NCBI RefSeq assembly: GCF_014196455.1
Contig: NZ_JACIDS010000003.1
Location: 1 to 64,000, forward strand
DNA: 64,000 nucleotides
Source of the DNA: Kaistia hirudinis
GTDB lineage: Bacteria > Pseudomonadota > Alphaproteobacteria > Rhizobiales > Kaistiaceae
Direction: 5' to 3'
Shown here: positions 54,873 to 64,000 of the stretch, in pieces
Layout of the letters: every line of letters begins with the position of its first letter
Position numbering within the stretch: the first letter of the stretch is position 1
The notes under the pieces: model-generated
What the model was told of the DNA's origin: nothing
The model's input: only the letters and a program-made list of their open reading frames with translations
Database searches by the model: none
Program-made: the position numbers and the translations under genes

Positions 54873-56408
54873 TCAGGCCGCCGCCAGCAGCCGCTCGCCC
54901 GTGCTGCGATAGGCGAGGGCCTCGGCGAGATGCATGCGGCCGACCGTCTGCGATCCGTCGAGATCGGCGATCGTCCGCGCCACCTTGAGCACGCGGTGAT
55001 AGCCGCGCGCCGAGAGCTTCATCCGCTCCGCGGCCTCGCCGAGCAGCGCTCGGCCGCCGGCATCGGTCTCTGCGATCTCCTCCATCAGGGCGGAGGGACA
55101 GCGGGCATTGGTGTCGATGATCGTGCCGGCCGCCAGTTCGGCGTAGCGCTCGGCCTGGATCTCCCGCGCGCGGGCGACGCGCGCGGCCACCGCGGCGCTC
55201 GCCTCCGAGCGGCCCGGCTGGATCAGGTCGCTCGCGGTCACGGCCGGCACTTCGATGCGCAGATCGATGCGGTCGAGGAACGGGCCGGAGAGCCGTTCCT
55301 GATAGTCGGACGCGCAGCGCGGGCCGCGACGGCAGGCATGGCCGGGCTCCCCCGCAAGACCGCAGCGGCAGGGGTTCATGGCCGCCACGAGCTGGAAACG
55401 CGCCGGATAGGTCACGCGATGATTGGCCCGGGCAATGATCGCCTCGCCGCTCTCCAGCGGCTGGCGGAGCGAATCGAGCACCTGCGGCGAGAATTCCGGC
55501 AATTCGTCGAGAAACAGCACGCCGTGATGCGCGAGCGACACTTCGCCGGGCCGCACCCGCAGCCCGCCGCCGACCATCGCCGCCATGGAAGCGGAATGAT
55601 GCGGCGAGCGATAGGGACGCCGGTCCGTCAGGCGTCCGCCGGACAATTCGCCGCCGATCGAGGCGACCATCGAGACTTCGAGCAGCTCGCGCGGCGAGAG
55701 CGGCGGCAGGATCGAGGGCAGGCGGCTCGCCAGCATCGACTTGCCTGCGCCGGGCGGGCCGGTCATCAGCAGGCTGTGTCCGCCGGCGGCCGCGATTTCG
55801 AGCGCGCGCTTGGCGAGTTCCTGGCCCTTCACATCGGCAAGGTCCGGCAGGAGCGGCGGCTCGCCCATCAGCGCGGCGACCGGTCGCGTGATCATCTGCG
55901 TGCCCTTGAAATGATTGGCGACGGCGATGAGGCTCCGCGGTGCGACGATGTCGAGGTCGCCGCCGGCCCAGGCCGCTTCCGGCCCGGCCGATGACGGGCA
56001 GATCAGCCCACGGCCGAGCGCATTGGCCCCGATCGCGGCGGGCAGCACGCCGGCGACGCTCGCGATCGTGCCGTCGAGCGCGAGCTCGCCGAGAACCACG
56101 TAATCCTTGAGCCGGTCGCCCGGCGGCGCGCCGAGCGCGGCCATCAGAGCCAGCGCGATCGGCAGGTCGTAATGGCTGCCTTCCTTGGGCAGATCCGCCG
56201 GGGCGAGATTGACGATCACGCGCTTCGGCGGCAGAGCGAGGCCCGATGCATGCAGCGCGGAACGGACGCGCTCACGGCTCTCCGCCACGGTTTTATCCGG
56301 CAAGCCGACGATGATGAAGCTCGGCAGGCCCGGCACGACCTGGACCTGCACATCCACGGGAACCGCCTCGATCCCCTGGAACGAAACCGTCGTCACATGC
56401 GCAACCAT
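54873..56408 (-). CDS. YifB/ComM-family AAA ATPase (Mg-chelatase-like)
   Basis: A 511-residue protein with an N-terminal ChlI-like/Lon-like domain (VSFQGIEAVPVDVQVQV...GLPSFIIVGLPDKTVAESRERVRSAL), a central AAA domain with Walker A GPPGAGKS (at about residue 218) and Walker B VLFLDELPEF, a zinc-binding-like group of cysteines in CRCGLAGEPGHACRRGPRC, and a C-terminal Mg-chelatase domain. Close homologue ComM in Vibrio is a helicase that aids branch migration during natural transformation; the family also occurs in non-transformable bacteria. Downstream of it is gshB after a 113-base gap. Confidence 0.9.
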   Translation of the reverse strand: MVAHVTTVSFQGIEAVPVDVQVQVVPGLPSFIIVGLPDKTVAESRERVRSALHASGLALPPKRVIVNLAPADLPKEGSHYDLPIALALMAALGAPPGDRLKDYVVLGELALDGTIASVAGVLPAAIGANALGRGLICPSSAGPEAAWAGGDLDIVAPRSLIAVANHFKGTQMITRPVAALMGEPPLLPDLADVKGQELAKRALEIAAAGGHSLLMTGPPGAGKSMLASRLPSILPPLSPRELLEVSMVASIGGELSGGRLTDRRPYRSPHHSASMAAMVGGGLRVRPGEVSLAHHGVLFLDELPEFSPQVLDSLRQPLESGEAIIARANHRVTYPARFQLVAAMNPCRCGLAGEPGHACRRGPRCASDYQERLSGPFLDRIDLRIEVPAVTASDLIQPGRSEASAAVAARVARAREIQAERYAELAAGTIIDTNARCPSALMEEIAETDAGGRALLGEAAERMKLSARGYHRVLKVARTIADLDGSQTVGRMHLAEALAYRSTGERLLAAA

Positions 56409-56521
56409 GCGTCAGCCCCCATTTGAAGGAAGCCTAAGCGAGATCAGTGCATCTGACAAGAACAGGACGGGAACAAAATCACGCGCCGGTTGCTATCCGG
56501 TTGTAGGCGGTTGAATTCCGT

Positions 56522-57463
56522 TCACCTTTTGGCTTCGATCGCATCCCAGACCAGCGCGGCGATATCGGCGCCGCCGAAGCGTTTGACCTCGCGGATGCCG
56601 GTGGGCGAGGTGACGTTGATCTCGGTGAGGTGATCGCCGATGACGTCGATGCCGACGAAGAGGAAGCCGCGCGCCCGGAGCGCCGGTCCGATCGCCTCGC
56701 AGATCTCGCGATCGCGCCGCGTCAGTTCGATCGGCTCGGGACGGCCGCCGACATGCATGTTCGAGCGGGATTCGCCATCCGCCGGGACGCGGTTGATGGC
56801 ACCGACCGCGACTCCGTCCACAAGGATGATGCGCTTGTCGCCGGCCCGCACGGCGGGGAGGTAGCGCTGGATGACATAGGGCTGCGCGCGATACGCGGCG
56901 GCGAAGATCTCGAGCAGCGAGGCGAGGTTCTGGTCGCCTTCCGAGAGGCGGAAGACGCCGGCGCCACCATTGCCGTAGAGCGGCTTGATGATGATGTCGC
57001 CATGTTCCTGGCGGAACAACCGGATTTCCTCGGGATCGCGCGAGATCAGCGTCGGCGGCATCAGCTCCGGGAATTCGGTGACGAAGATCTTCTCCGGCGC
57101 ATTGCGCACCTGCGCCGGGTCGTTGACGACGAGCGTCTTGGGATGAATGCGTTCGAGGAGATGGGTCGTCGTGATGTAGCCCATGTCGAAGGGCGGATCC
57201 TGGCGCAGCAGCACGACGTCGAACTTCGCGAGATCCGTCCGTTCCGTGTCGCCGAGCGAGAAATGATCGCCCGGCACGTCGCGGACCTGGACGCTTTCGA
57301 GCCGCGCCTCGACCCGTCCGTCGCGCAGGGACAGCCGCTCCGGCGTATAATGGTAGAGCCGATGCCCGCGGCGCTGGGCTTCCAGCATGAGCGCGAAGGT
57401 GGAGTCGCCCTTGATGTTGATGCTGGCGATATGGTCCATCTGGACGGCGACGCTGAGCGCCAT
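56522..57463 (-). CDS. gshB: Glutathione synthase
   Basis: A 313-residue ATP-grasp ligase joining gamma-glutamylcysteine and glycine, the last step of glutathione synthesis. [26 protein letters not shown] opens the protein, [17 protein letters not shown] is the substrate region, [16 protein letters not shown] the ATP-binding glycine loop, and [22 protein letters not shown] the Mg/ATP acidic cluster. It lies downstream of yraN and rsmI and upstream of the YifB gene on the same strand, a common Rhizobiales order. Confidence 0.96.
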   Translation of the reverse strand: MALSVAVQMDHIASINIKGDSTFALMLEAQRRGHRLYHYTPERLSLRDGRVEARLESVQVRDVPGDHFSLGDTERTDLAKFDVVLLRQDPPFDMGYITTTHLLERIHPKTLVVNDPAQVRNAPEKIFVTEFPELMPPTLISRDPEEIRLFRQEHGDIIIKPLYGNGGAGVFRLSEGDQNLASLLEIFAAAYRAQPYVIQRYLPAVRAGDKRIILVDGVAVGAINRVPADGESRSNMHVGGRPEPIELTRRDREICEAIGPALRARGFLFVGIDVIGDHLTEINVTSPTGIREVKRFGGADIAALVWDAIEAKR

Positions 57464-57552
57464 GGCAACCCTCTCGATCGATCGGCCGGGGCGAGGGCCC
57501 CGACGCTAGCCTTATGTCGTGCCGGGCGTGCGGAAGGCAATCCCCGGATGCT

Positions 57553-57918
57553 TCAGCGGTCGAGCGCGAAGGCATCCTTGAGATGATAGGGCAGCCGGCC
57601 GGGCGCGAGCGCCACTACATCGAAGCGGATCGTCATCGCCGCCGCCTCGGGCCGCGTGGCGAGAAACCATTCCGCCGCCCGGAGGATGCGTCGCCGCGCC
57701 GTCGGCGAAACCGCCTCGATGGCTTCCTCGCGGCGTCTGCGGGCCTTGACCTCGATGAAGGCAAGCAGACCGCCGCGCCGCATGACGAGGTCGATCTCGC
57801 CGACCGGCGTCTTGAAGCGGCGCGCGATCAGCCGGTAGCCCTTGAGACGGAGATAGAGCGTGGCGATCGCCTCGGCCGACCGGCCGTGCCGTTCGGCGGC
57901 GCGCCGGTCACGGGCCAT
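57553..57918 (-). CDS. YraN family protein (UPF0102)
   Basis: A 121-residue protein with the YraN/UPF0102 fold, a restriction-endonuclease-like core: GRSAEAIATLYLRLKGYRLIARRFKTPVGEIDLVMRRGGLLAFIEVKARR has the E..D..E-x-K catalytic-like pattern. Its function is not established, though a nuclease role is likely. It overlaps the rsmI end by 11 bases and is followed by gshB, so it is part of the rsmI-yraN-gshB unit. Confidence 0.92.
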   Translation of the reverse strand: MARDRRAAERHGRSAEAIATLYLRLKGYRLIARRFKTPVGEIDLVMRRGGLLAFIEVKARRRREEAIEAVSPTARRRILRAAEWFLATRPEAAAMTIRFDVVALAPGRLPYHLKDAFALDR

Positions 57919-58828
57919 CGCCGTCGCCGGCCTTGAGTTCGAGCGCCCGCTGATAGAGATCGCGCTTGGCGAGGCCCGTGGCCTCCGCCGCGAGCCGCGC
58001 GGCCTCCTTGACCGGATGCTCGGCGAGGAGGGCGATCAGCCGCTCGTCGACATCGGCCGCGTCGGGCTCGGTTTCGAGCGGCGGGCCGACGAGGATGACG
58101 ATCTCCCCGCGCGGATCGGGCCCTTCGCCGAAGGCGGCGGCCAGTTCGGCCAGCGTGCCGCGCCGGACGGTCTCGAACGTCTTGGTGAGTTCTCGCGCGA
58201 CGGCGGCTGGGCGTGCGTCGCCCAGGACCGCGGCCATGTCGGCGAGCGATTCGGCGATTCTGTGCGGCGATTCGTAGAACACCAGCGTCGCCGGCACGGC
58301 GGCGAGCGCGGTGAGGCGCTTCCGCCGTCCCGCGGTCCGGTTCGGCAGGAAGCCGGCGAAGAGGAAGGCGTCCGTCGGCAGGCCCGCCGGCACGAGGGCG
58401 GCGAGGAGGGCCGAGGCGCCGGGGATTGGGTAGACCGCATGGCCCGCCTCGACGGCCGCGCCGACCAGGCGGAAGCCGGGATCGGAGACGAGCGGCGTGC
58501 CGGCATCGCTGACGAGCGCCACGACCTTGCCCTCGGCGAGCGCCGCGAGGATGCGCGGGCGCTGCTGCTCGGCATTGTGCTCGTGATAGGCGATGAGCGG
58601 CGCGCGGATGCCGTAGTGGCGGGTCAGTACGGCGGTGACGCGCGTATCCTCGCAGGCGACGAGATCGGCAGCGGCTAGCGTTCCGAGGGCGCGGATCGTG
58701 ATGTCCTTCAGATTGCCGATCGGGGTCGAGACCACGTAAAGCCCCGGCGCCAGCGCGGGCGCCGGCAGGGTGTGGCCGTCGATCGAGAAGCTGCCATGCC
58801 CGGCGGGTTCGGTGGGGCGCGCGCTCAT
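57908..58828 (-). CDS. rsmI: 16S rRNA 2'-O-methyltransferase RsmI
   Basis: A 306-residue tetrapyrrole-methylase-fold enzyme that methylates the ribose of C1402 in 16S rRNA. APGLYVVSTPIGNLKDITIRAL, VACEDTRVTAVLTRHYGI, VALVSDAGTPLVSDPGFRLV and YESPHRIAESLADM are the family signatures. The C-terminal part contains a small helical domain ending in an Asp/Gly-rich tail. It starts the rsmI-yraN-gshB group and is divergent from the LpoA-like gene across a 93-base gap. Confidence 0.95.
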   Translation of the reverse strand: MSARPTEPAGHGSFSIDGHTLPAPALAPGLYVVSTPIGNLKDITIRALGTLAAADLVACEDTRVTAVLTRHYGIRAPLIAYHEHNAEQQRPRILAALAEGKVVALVSDAGTPLVSDPGFRLVGAAVEAGHAVYPIPGASALLAALVPAGLPTDAFLFAGFLPNRTAGRRKRLTALAAVPATLVFYESPHRIAESLADMAAVLGDARPAAVARELTKTFETVRRGTLAELAAAFGEGPDPRGEIVILVGPPLETEPDAADVDERLIALLAEHPVKEAARLAAEATGLAKRDLYQRALELKAGDGDGP

Positions 58829-58921
58829 CGCGCCGGTCCGGTGTGGCTGCGGGGTGACAGAATTGGTGAAATCACGGATTTTGCTCGCTTTCCGTCACTG
58901 AATAGCCGAGAAGCCGGCGTT

Positions 58922-60169
58922 ATGGCTACCGCTGTGGTTGGTGGACGGCTGGAGAGCGAATTGGTGCGTGACGGGTCGGATCGGACGAAGGGTCTCTCGC
59001 GGCGGACCGTGCTCGGCACGATCGCCTGGTCGAGCCTCCTTTCCGCCTGCACGTCGCCAATGACGAGTTCGGGCGAAACGCCGGCGGCCAACGCGCTCGC
59101 GACCCCCGCCGCCGGCCAGACGCTCGGCTCCGGCTCCGTCCGCATCGCGCTGATCATTCCCGCTTCCGCCAACGGCAATGCCGGTGCGATTGCGACCGGC
59201 CTCAGGAACGCCGCCGACCTCGCGCTGCGCGAATTCAAGGGCGCCGACCTGCAGATCCTGATCAAGGACGATCGCGGCACGCCGGAAGGCGCGCGAGCGG
59301 CCGCCGGCGAGGCGATCCAGGAGGGTGCGCGGCTGATCCTCGGCCCGCTCTTCGCGCCATCGGTCAGCGCGGCAGCGGGAGTCGCGCGGCCGGCCGGCGT
59401 GCCGATCATTGCGTTCTCGACCGATACCAGCGTCGCCGAACGCGGCGTCTATCTCCTGAGCTTCCTGCCGCAGAGCGATGTCGAGCGCATCGTCTCCTTC
59501 GCCGGCATGCGCGGCCGCCACGCCATCGCCGCGCTGCTGCCGGCCAATGGCTATGGCACCGTCGTCGAGGCGGCGCTGCAGAAATATGCGAGCGCCAGCA
59601 ACAGCCGCGTCATCACGATCCAGCGCTACCAGCTCGACCGCGTATCGATGCAGGTTCAGGCCGAGGCGATCCTGCCCGTGCTGCAGCGCAAGGAGGCGGA
59701 TACGCTGCTGCTGCCGGATGCGGGCGATGCCGCGCCGTTCCTCGCCCAGTATCTCGCCTCGAAGAATATCCGCCAGGGCGATATCCAGATCCTCGGCTCC
59801 GGCCAGTGGGACGATCCGCGCATCCTCGCCGAACCGGCGCTGCGCGGCGCCTGGTATCCGGGCCCCGACCGGGCCGCCTACAGCGCCTTCGCCGCGCGCT
59901 ATCAGGCGGCCTTCGGCGCACCCCCCGTGCGCACGGCCTCGCTCGGCTATGATGCGGTGAGCCTCGCGGCGGGCCTTGCGGCGCGCTATGGCCAGCAGGC
60001 GTTCACGGCCCAGACGATCGCCAATCCGAACGGCTTCCTCGGCGTCGACGGCGCCTTCCGCTTCCTGCCGGATGGCATCAACCAGCGCGGTCTCGCGGTC
60101 TATGAGGTCGGCACGGGCACGGCGACGCAGATCGATCCGGCGCCGCGGACCTTCTCCCGTACCATGTGA
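58922..60169 (+). CDS. Penicillin-binding-protein activator (LpoA/LppC-like) lipoprotein
   Basis: A 415-residue exported protein with a periplasmic-binding fold (PBP1 type), as in LpoA/LppC (PF04348 or Peripla_BP_6). The N-terminus has a polar stretch, then the twin-arginine-like SRRTVLG followed by a hydrophobic run and a LLSAC lipobox at about residues 37-41, so it may be a lipoprotein exported by Tat. In enterobacteria LpoA activates PBP1a; alphaproteobacterial members keep the binding fold, but partner data are few. ATG at 58922 was chosen: upstream codons overlap rsmI and look non-coding. Confidence 0.78.
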   Translation: MATAVVGGRLESELVRDGSDRTKGLSRRTVLGTIAWSSLLSACTSPMTSSGETPAANALATPAAGQTLGSGSVRIALIIPASANGNAGAIATGLRNAADLALREFKGADLQILIKDDRGTPEGARAAAGEAIQEGARLILGPLFAPSVSAAAGVARPAGVPIIAFSTDTSVAERGVYLLSFLPQSDVERIVSFAGMRGRHAIAALLPANGYGTVVEAALQKYASASNSRVITIQRYQLDRVSMQVQAEAILPVLQRKEADTLLLPDAGDAAPFLAQYLASKNIRQGDIQILGSGQWDDPRILAEPALRGAWYPGPDRAAYSAFAARYQAAFGAPPVRTASLGYDAVSLAAGLAARYGQQAFTAQTIANPNGFLGVDGAFRFLPDGINQRGLAVYEVGTGTATQIDPAPRTFSRTM

Positions 60170-60179
60170 GACGCGCCGC

Positions 60180-61337
60180 TCAGGCGGCGAGATCGGCCAC
60201 GACGGCGTCGAGCACGAAGGAGCCGGCGCGCGTCGCGCGGACGCGGTCGGTGTCGATCTCCTCGACCATGCCGTGATGGATCAGATCGGACAGGCGATGG
60301 CGATCGAGCGGACGGCCGGCGATCGCGCGATAGCGGGCGAGATCGATGCCCTCGGTGAGGCGAAGGCCCATCAGCAGCAATTCGTCGCCCGACTCTTCCG
60401 GCGTTAGCACGTCGTCGGTATCGATGCCGTCGCCCCAGGATTCGACGCGGGCGAGCCATTTCTCGGGTTCGCGCGTTGCCGCCGTGGCGTGGCGCCGTCC
60501 GTCCATGACGAGGCGGCCATGCGCGCCCGGACCGACGCCGACATATTCGCCATAGCGCCAGTAGAGCAGATTGTGCCGGCATTCCCCGCCCGGCACGGCA
60601 TGGTTGGAAATTTCATAGGCCGGGCGTCCGTGCTTGTCGCAGATCTCCTGCGTCAGCTCGAACAGCGTCGCTGCGGTGTCCTCATCGGGGATCGCCAGCT
60701 TGCCAGCATTGTAGAGCGTCTCGAACATCGTGCCCGGCTCGATGGTGAGCTGGTAGAGCGACATGTGGTCGGAGGCGCGGGCCAGCGCGGACTCGAGCTC
60801 GGCCGCCCAGGCCTGCGGCGTCTGGCCGGGCCGGGCATAGATCAGGTCGAACGAGATGCGGGGAAAGGTGCTCCGGGCGATCTCGACCGCGCGCAGCGCG
60901 TCCTCGACGCTGTGCATGCGTCCGAGCGCCTTGAGGTCGCGATCATTTAGCGCCTGGACGCCGAGCGAAACGCGGTTGACGCCGGCGGCGCGATAGCCGC
61001 GGAAGCGCTCGGCCTCGACACTGGTCGGGTTCGCCTCCAGCGTCACCTCGGCGTCCGGCGCGATTTCCCAGGCCCCGGCGATGGCATCCAGTACGGCGCC
61101 GACGGTCGCGGGCGCCATCAGCGACGGCGTGCCGCCGCCGAGGAAGATCGACCCGACGCGGCGACCGGGAACCTTCTCGGCCATGGTGCGGATCTCGGTC
61201 GCGAGCGCGGCCGCGAAGCGTGCCTCATCGACCCCCTGATGGCGGACATGCGAGTTGAAGTCGCAATAGGGGCATTTGGCCAGGCAGAAGGGCCAATGGA
61301 CATAGACGCCGAAGCCGGGATCGCGCGGTTGCGCCAA
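60180..61337 (-). CDS. hemW: Radical SAM heme chaperone HemW
   Basis: A 385-residue radical SAM protein. Cysteines in YVHWPFCLAKCPYCDFNSH give the CxxxCxxC 4Fe-4S site plus the extra Phe-x-Cys typical of HemW rather than the HemN oxidase. GGGTPSLM, EANPT and SLGVQALNDRDLKALGR are SAM-binding motifs. HemW inserts heme into respiratory proteins; older annotation calls it coproporphyrinogen III oxidase, but the essential HemN cysteine pattern is absent. It is third in rph-rdgB-hemW, starting 5 bases after rdgB. Confidence 0.94.
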   Translation of the reverse strand: MAQPRDPGFGVYVHWPFCLAKCPYCDFNSHVRHQGVDEARFAAALATEIRTMAEKVPGRRVGSIFLGGGTPSLMAPATVGAVLDAIAGAWEIAPDAEVTLEANPTSVEAERFRGYRAAGVNRVSLGVQALNDRDLKALGRMHSVEDALRAVEIARSTFPRISFDLIYARPGQTPQAWAAELESALARASDHMSLYQLTIEPGTMFETLYNAGKLAIPDEDTAATLFELTQEICDKHGRPAYEISNHAVPGGECRHNLLYWRYGEYVGVGPGAHGRLVMDGRRHATAATREPEKWLARVESWGDGIDTDDVLTPEESGDELLLMGLRLTEGIDLARYRAIAGRPLDRHRLSDLIHHGMVEEIDTDRVRATRAGSFVLDAVVADLAA

Positions 61338-61342
61338 GACGG

Positions 61343-61990
61343 TCAGTCTCCTAGTTCGGATGCGGCAAACAGGGCGAAGGCGCGGGCGCGATGCGACAGG
61401 GCATCGGTCCGTCCGGCCGACCAGCCATGCTTCTCTTCCGCCGCCATCTCGCCGAATGTCCGCTCATGGCCTTCGGGCAGGAACATGGGATCATAGCCGA
61501 AGCCGAGCGTTCCGCGCGGCGGCCAGACCATCGTGCCCTCGATCTCGCCGCGATAATAGCGCGTCGTGCCGTCAGGAAAAGCGAGGCAGAGCACGGCGAC
61601 GAAGCGGCCGGTCCGCGCCTCTGCCGTGGTGGCGCCGGCCTGCTGCAGCTTCTCCTCGACATTGCGCATGGCGCGCGCGAAATCCTTGTCGGGCGCCGCC
61701 CAATCGGCCGAATAGACGCCGGGGTCGCCGCCGATCGCATCGACGCAGAGCCCGGAATCGTCGGAAAGCGCCGCGAAGCCCGAAGCCGTGGCCGCCGCGA
61801 GCGCCTTGATCGCGGCATTCTCCTCGAAGGTCGTCCCGGTTTCGGGCGGCTCGGGCAGGCCGAGCTCCCCGGCCGAGACCGTCTTCAGCCCGAACGGGCC
61901 GAGGAGATCGGCGAATTCGCGAAGCTTGCCCTTGTTGTGGCTGGCGACGACAAGCGTGTCACCCGGCTTGAGGCGGTGCGTCATGGTCAT
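61343..61990 (-). CDS. rdgB: dITP/XTP pyrophosphatase RdgB
   Basis: A 215-residue HAM1/RdgB enzyme that hydrolyses dITP, ITP and XTP to keep deaminated purines out of DNA and [20 protein letters not shown] binds the nucleotide phosphates; [35 protein letters not shown] carry the catalytic Asp, and [11 protein letters not shown] the base pocket. It begins one base after rph and is followed by hemW. Met 1 or Met 3 may be the start. Confidence 0.95.
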   Translation of the reverse strand: MTMTHRLKPGDTLVVASHNKGKLREFADLLGPFGLKTVSAGELGLPEPPETGTTFEENAAIKALAAATASGFAALSDDSGLCVDAIGGDPGVYSADWAAPDKDFARAMRNVEEKLQQAGATTAEARTGRFVAVLCLAFPDGTTRYYRGEIEGTMVWPPRGTLGFGYDPMFLPEGHERTFGEMAAEEKHGWSAGRTDALSHRARAFALFAASELGD

Positions 61991-61991
61991 C

Positions 61992-62705
61992 TCAGCCCAG
62001 AACGGCCCTCTGCATCTCGATCAACTCGCCGATGCCCTGGCGCGCCAGCGCGAGCATGGCCGTAAGTTCCGCCTCGTCGAAGGGCTTGCCCTCGGCCGTG
62101 CCCTGGATCTCGACGATGCCGCCCGAGCCGGTCATCACGAAATTGGCGTCCGTCTCGGCTTCCGAATCCTCGGCATAGTCGAGGTCGAGCACCGGCTTGC
62201 CGCGATAGATGCCGACGGAAACGGCGGCGACGTGGTCGCGGATGACCTTCGGGCCGACCATGTCGCGCGACTTCATCCAGGTCAGGCATTCGTGCAGCGC
62301 GATGAAGCCGCCCGTCACCGAAGCCGTCCGCGTGCCGCCATCGGCCTGCAGCACGTCGCAATCGATGGTGATCTGCTTTTCGCCGAGATGGACCAGATCG
62401 ACCACGGCGCGCAGCGACCGGCCGATGAGGCGCTGGATCTCCAGCGTGCGGCCCGACTGCTTGCCGGCGCTCGATTCGCGCCGCATCCGCTCGCCGGTCG
62501 AGCGCGGCAGCATGCCATATTCGGCGGTGACCCAGCCCTTGCCAGTGCCGCGGAGCCAGGACGGCGGCTTCTCTTCGAGACTGGCGGTGCACAGGACGTG
62601 GGTGTCGCCGAACTTGACCAGGCAGGAGCCCTCGGCGTGTTTTGCGATGCCCCGCTCGAGCGAGACGACGCGCAGGGCGTCGGGGGCGCGTTTCGAAGGT
62701 CGCAT
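61992..62705 (-). CDS. rph: Ribonuclease PH
   Basis: A 237-residue phosphate-dependent 3'-5' exoribonuclease that trims tRNA precursors. It starts [12 protein letters not shown], then [16 protein letters not shown], and [21 protein letters not shown] holds the phosphate-binding arginines; [15 protein letters not shown] and [18 protein letters not shown] are family motifs. A longer reading from 62795 adds an unlikely Ser/Pro stretch. First gene of rph-rdgB-hemW, divergent from hrcA across a 132-base gap. Confidence 0.96.
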   Translation of the reverse strand: MRPSKRAPDALRVVSLERGIAKHAEGSCLVKFGDTHVLCTASLEEKPPSWLRGTGKGWVTAEYGMLPRSTGERMRRESSAGKQSGRTLEIQRLIGRSLRAVVDLVHLGEKQITIDCDVLQADGGTRTASVTGGFIALHECLTWMKSRDMVGPKVIRDHVAAVSVGIYRGKPVLDLDYAEDSEAETDANFVMTGSGGIVEIQGTAEGKPFDEAELTAMLALARQGIGELIEMQRAVLG

Positions 62706-62791
62706 GCGTTTTCCTTGGCGGATTGGTTTGCCGCTTGTAGCCGCCGATGCGCCCGGACGCAAAGGTCCGCTTGAAGCGGGCGCGGAAATCG

Positions 62792-62808
62792 ACACTTATC
62801 AGGAGTGT
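62792..62808. promoter_or_regulatory. Inverted repeat upstream of hrcA
   Basis: ACACT (62792-62796) and AGTGT (62804-62808) are inverted around seven bases in the rph-hrcA gap. The right arm with its flank (GAGTGTGAA) resembles half of CIRCE (GAGTGCTAA) but the left half and the nine-base spacer do not fit, so it is at best a degenerate HrcA site. Confidence 0.25.
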
Positions 62809-62837
62809 GAAGGCAATTCAGCGAGGATTGACCGGAT

Positions 62838-63923
62838 TTGGCTGGCGAACGTTCAAACCTTGAGAAGACGGCCTCGACCCTGGCGCAGCTCGACCGGCGC
62901 TCGCGGGAGATATTCCGGCGCATCGTCGACAGCTATCTCGACAATGGCGAACCGCTCGGCTCGCGCAATCTTTCGCGCATCCTGCCGATGGCGCTGTCGC
63001 CCGCGTCGATCCGCAACGTCATGTCGGATCTCGAAAATCTCGGCCTCATTTATTCGCCGCATGTCTCGGCGGGACGTCTGCCGACCGAGAGCGGCCTGAG
63101 GCTCTTCGTCGATTCCATGCTCGAGGTCGGCGACCTCACCGAGGACGAGCGCCGCGATATCGAGACGCGCGTCGTGGCCGGCGGGATGGCCCGCAGCACC
63201 GACGACGTGCTGGCCGATGCGAGCCGCATGCTGTCGGGCCTGTCGCGCGGCGCCGGCGTCGTGCTGGCGACCAAGGCCGACGAGCCGCTGAAGCATATCG
63301 AATTCGTGCGCCTCGAGCCGACCCGCGCTTTGGTGGTGCTGGTCGGCGACGACGGCTCAGTCGAAAACCGCCTGATCGATCTCGATCCGGGTGTCACCCA
63401 GTCGACCCTCGTCGAGGCCGCGAACTATCTGAACAATCATCTGCGCGGGCGCACACTCTCGGAAGCGCGCGCCGAATTGCTGATGCGCCAGAGCGAAGCG
63501 CGGGCCGAACTCGACCAGCTGACGGCGGCGCTCGTCGATGCGGGCCTTGCGAGCTGGGCCGATGCGGCGGCCGGGCGGCCGGACACGCTGATCGTGCGCG
63601 GCCAGGCCAATCTGCTCGAAGATGTGCGCGCGGCGGAGGATCTGGAGCGCATCCGCCTGCTGTTCGACGACATCGAGACGCAGAAGGAGCTGATCCGCCT
63701 CCTCGGCGACGCCGAAGACGGCGAGGGCGTGCGCATCTTCATCGGCTCGGAAAACAAGCTCTTCTCGCTCTCCGGCTCCTCGCTGGTGGTCTCGCCCTAT
63801 CGCGATACGAACCGGCGCGTGGTCGGCGTGCTCGGCGTCATCGGCCCGACGCGGCTCAACTATGCCCGCATCGTGCCGATGGTGGACTATACGGCGAAGC
63901 TGGTCGGCCGCCTGATCCGCTGA
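62838..63923 (+). CDS. hrcA: Heat-inducible transcription repressor HrcA
   Basis: A 361-residue HrcA. The N-terminal winged helix reads [27 protein letters not shown] and [32 protein letters not shown] (about residues 15-75), followed by the GAF-like dimerisation domain ending in [31 protein letters not shown]. It binds CIRCE elements to repress groESL or dnaKJ-type operons. The start is TTG at 62838, as no ATG or GTG lies near the conserved N-terminus. grpE, normally next, is not downstream within the visible 77 bases. Confidence 0.93.
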   Translation: MAGERSNLEKTASTLAQLDRRSREIFRRIVDSYLDNGEPLGSRNLSRILPMALSPASIRNVMSDLENLGLIYSPHVSAGRLPTESGLRLFVDSMLEVGDLTEDERRDIETRVVAGGMARSTDDVLADASRMLSGLSRGAGVVLATKADEPLKHIEFVRLEPTRALVVLVGDDGSVENRLIDLDPGVTQSTLVEAANYLNNHLRGRTLSEARAELLMRQSEARAELDQLTAALVDAGLASWADAAAGRPDTLIVRGQANLLEDVRAAEDLERIRLLFDDIETQKELIRLLGDAEDGEGVRIFIGSENKLFSLSGSSLVVSPYRDTNRRVVGVLGVIGPTRLNYARIVPMVDYTAKLVGRLIR

Positions 63924-64000
63924 AATGCCATGGAGGCGCGACCGCCTGCCGTCTTCACAGCGCGGGATTGAGCCGATAAGAACGCCTTGAACGAACGGAG
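63924..64000. other. Downstream of hrcA, no gene seen
   Basis: The last 77 bases show no start codon with a convincing reading frame and no clear hairpin. The gene that follows hrcA lies beyond the window. Confidence 0.5.

Noticed and set aside
62706-62837. CIRCE element before hrcA
   Set aside because: Only one arm partly matches and the spacer is seven, not nine, bases.

Overview
The window is GC-rich (by eye about two-thirds G+C), densely coding bacterial chromosome from an alphaproteobacterium, most likely of the order Hyphomicrobiales (Rhizobiales). The pointers are gene families and gene order typical of that group: rho-hemJ-hemE next to a DUF299 kinase regulator, maf, aroE, coaE, dnaQ and secB; a histidine operon with DUF2628 inside it; DUF1402; OlsB; and rph-rdgB-hemW opposite hrcA. 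I see no tRNA or rRNA genes, insertion sequences, prophage or CRISPR array.

Layout. 1-1574: end of a GtrA-type gene and a GT39 glycosyltransferase. 1544-7980: a putative sulfide-responsive locus with a two-cysteine ArsR repressor of the BigR/SqrR type, a sulfide:quinone oxidoreductase, a DUF2892 membrane protein and an RND efflux pair. 8047-8795: a small exported porin-like protein and an orphan BrnA antitoxin. 8833-13213: an AcrAB-type multidrug pump on the minus strand. 13423-15101: an ABC-2 exporter. 15108-19164: a complete ABC importer for an unidentified small solute. 19413-22638: YdcF, a LacI regulator and a DUF763 protein preceded by a LexA-type box.

22651-33509 is a mostly minus-strand block: parB, parA, rsmG, mnmG, mnmE, rho, hemJ and hemE, with the yyaL-type gene as the one plus-strand exception. 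It carries two parS sites. The 403-base gap 33510-33912 after hemE is the probable chromosomal replication origin: a perfect TTAA-N7-TTAA CtrA box, five GANTC sites and several DnaA-like boxes. From 33913 most genes run on the plus strand (DUF299 regulator, maf, aroE, coaE, dnaQ, timA-like, mltA, smr), so transcription diverges from that gap as expected if replication forks leave it.

41228-49429 holds a small secreted protein, DUF1402, hslUV, the histidine cluster (hisB, DUF2628, hisH, hisA, hisF, hisE) and coaA. 49534-57918 holds a cation diffusion facilitator, grpE, a TRIC-like channel, olsB, a hybrid histidine kinase, a YifB/ComM ATPase, gshB and yraN. The end of the window has rsmI, an LpoA-like lipoprotein, hemW, rdgB, rph and hrcA. 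grpE and hrcA, usually neighbours in this group, are about 12 kb apart.

The observations most worth following are the LexA-type box in front of DUF763, the oriC/parS layout, the sulfide-linked RND cluster with an ATTC-N8-GAAT operator, and the head-to-head overlap of the mnmE and yyaL start regions.
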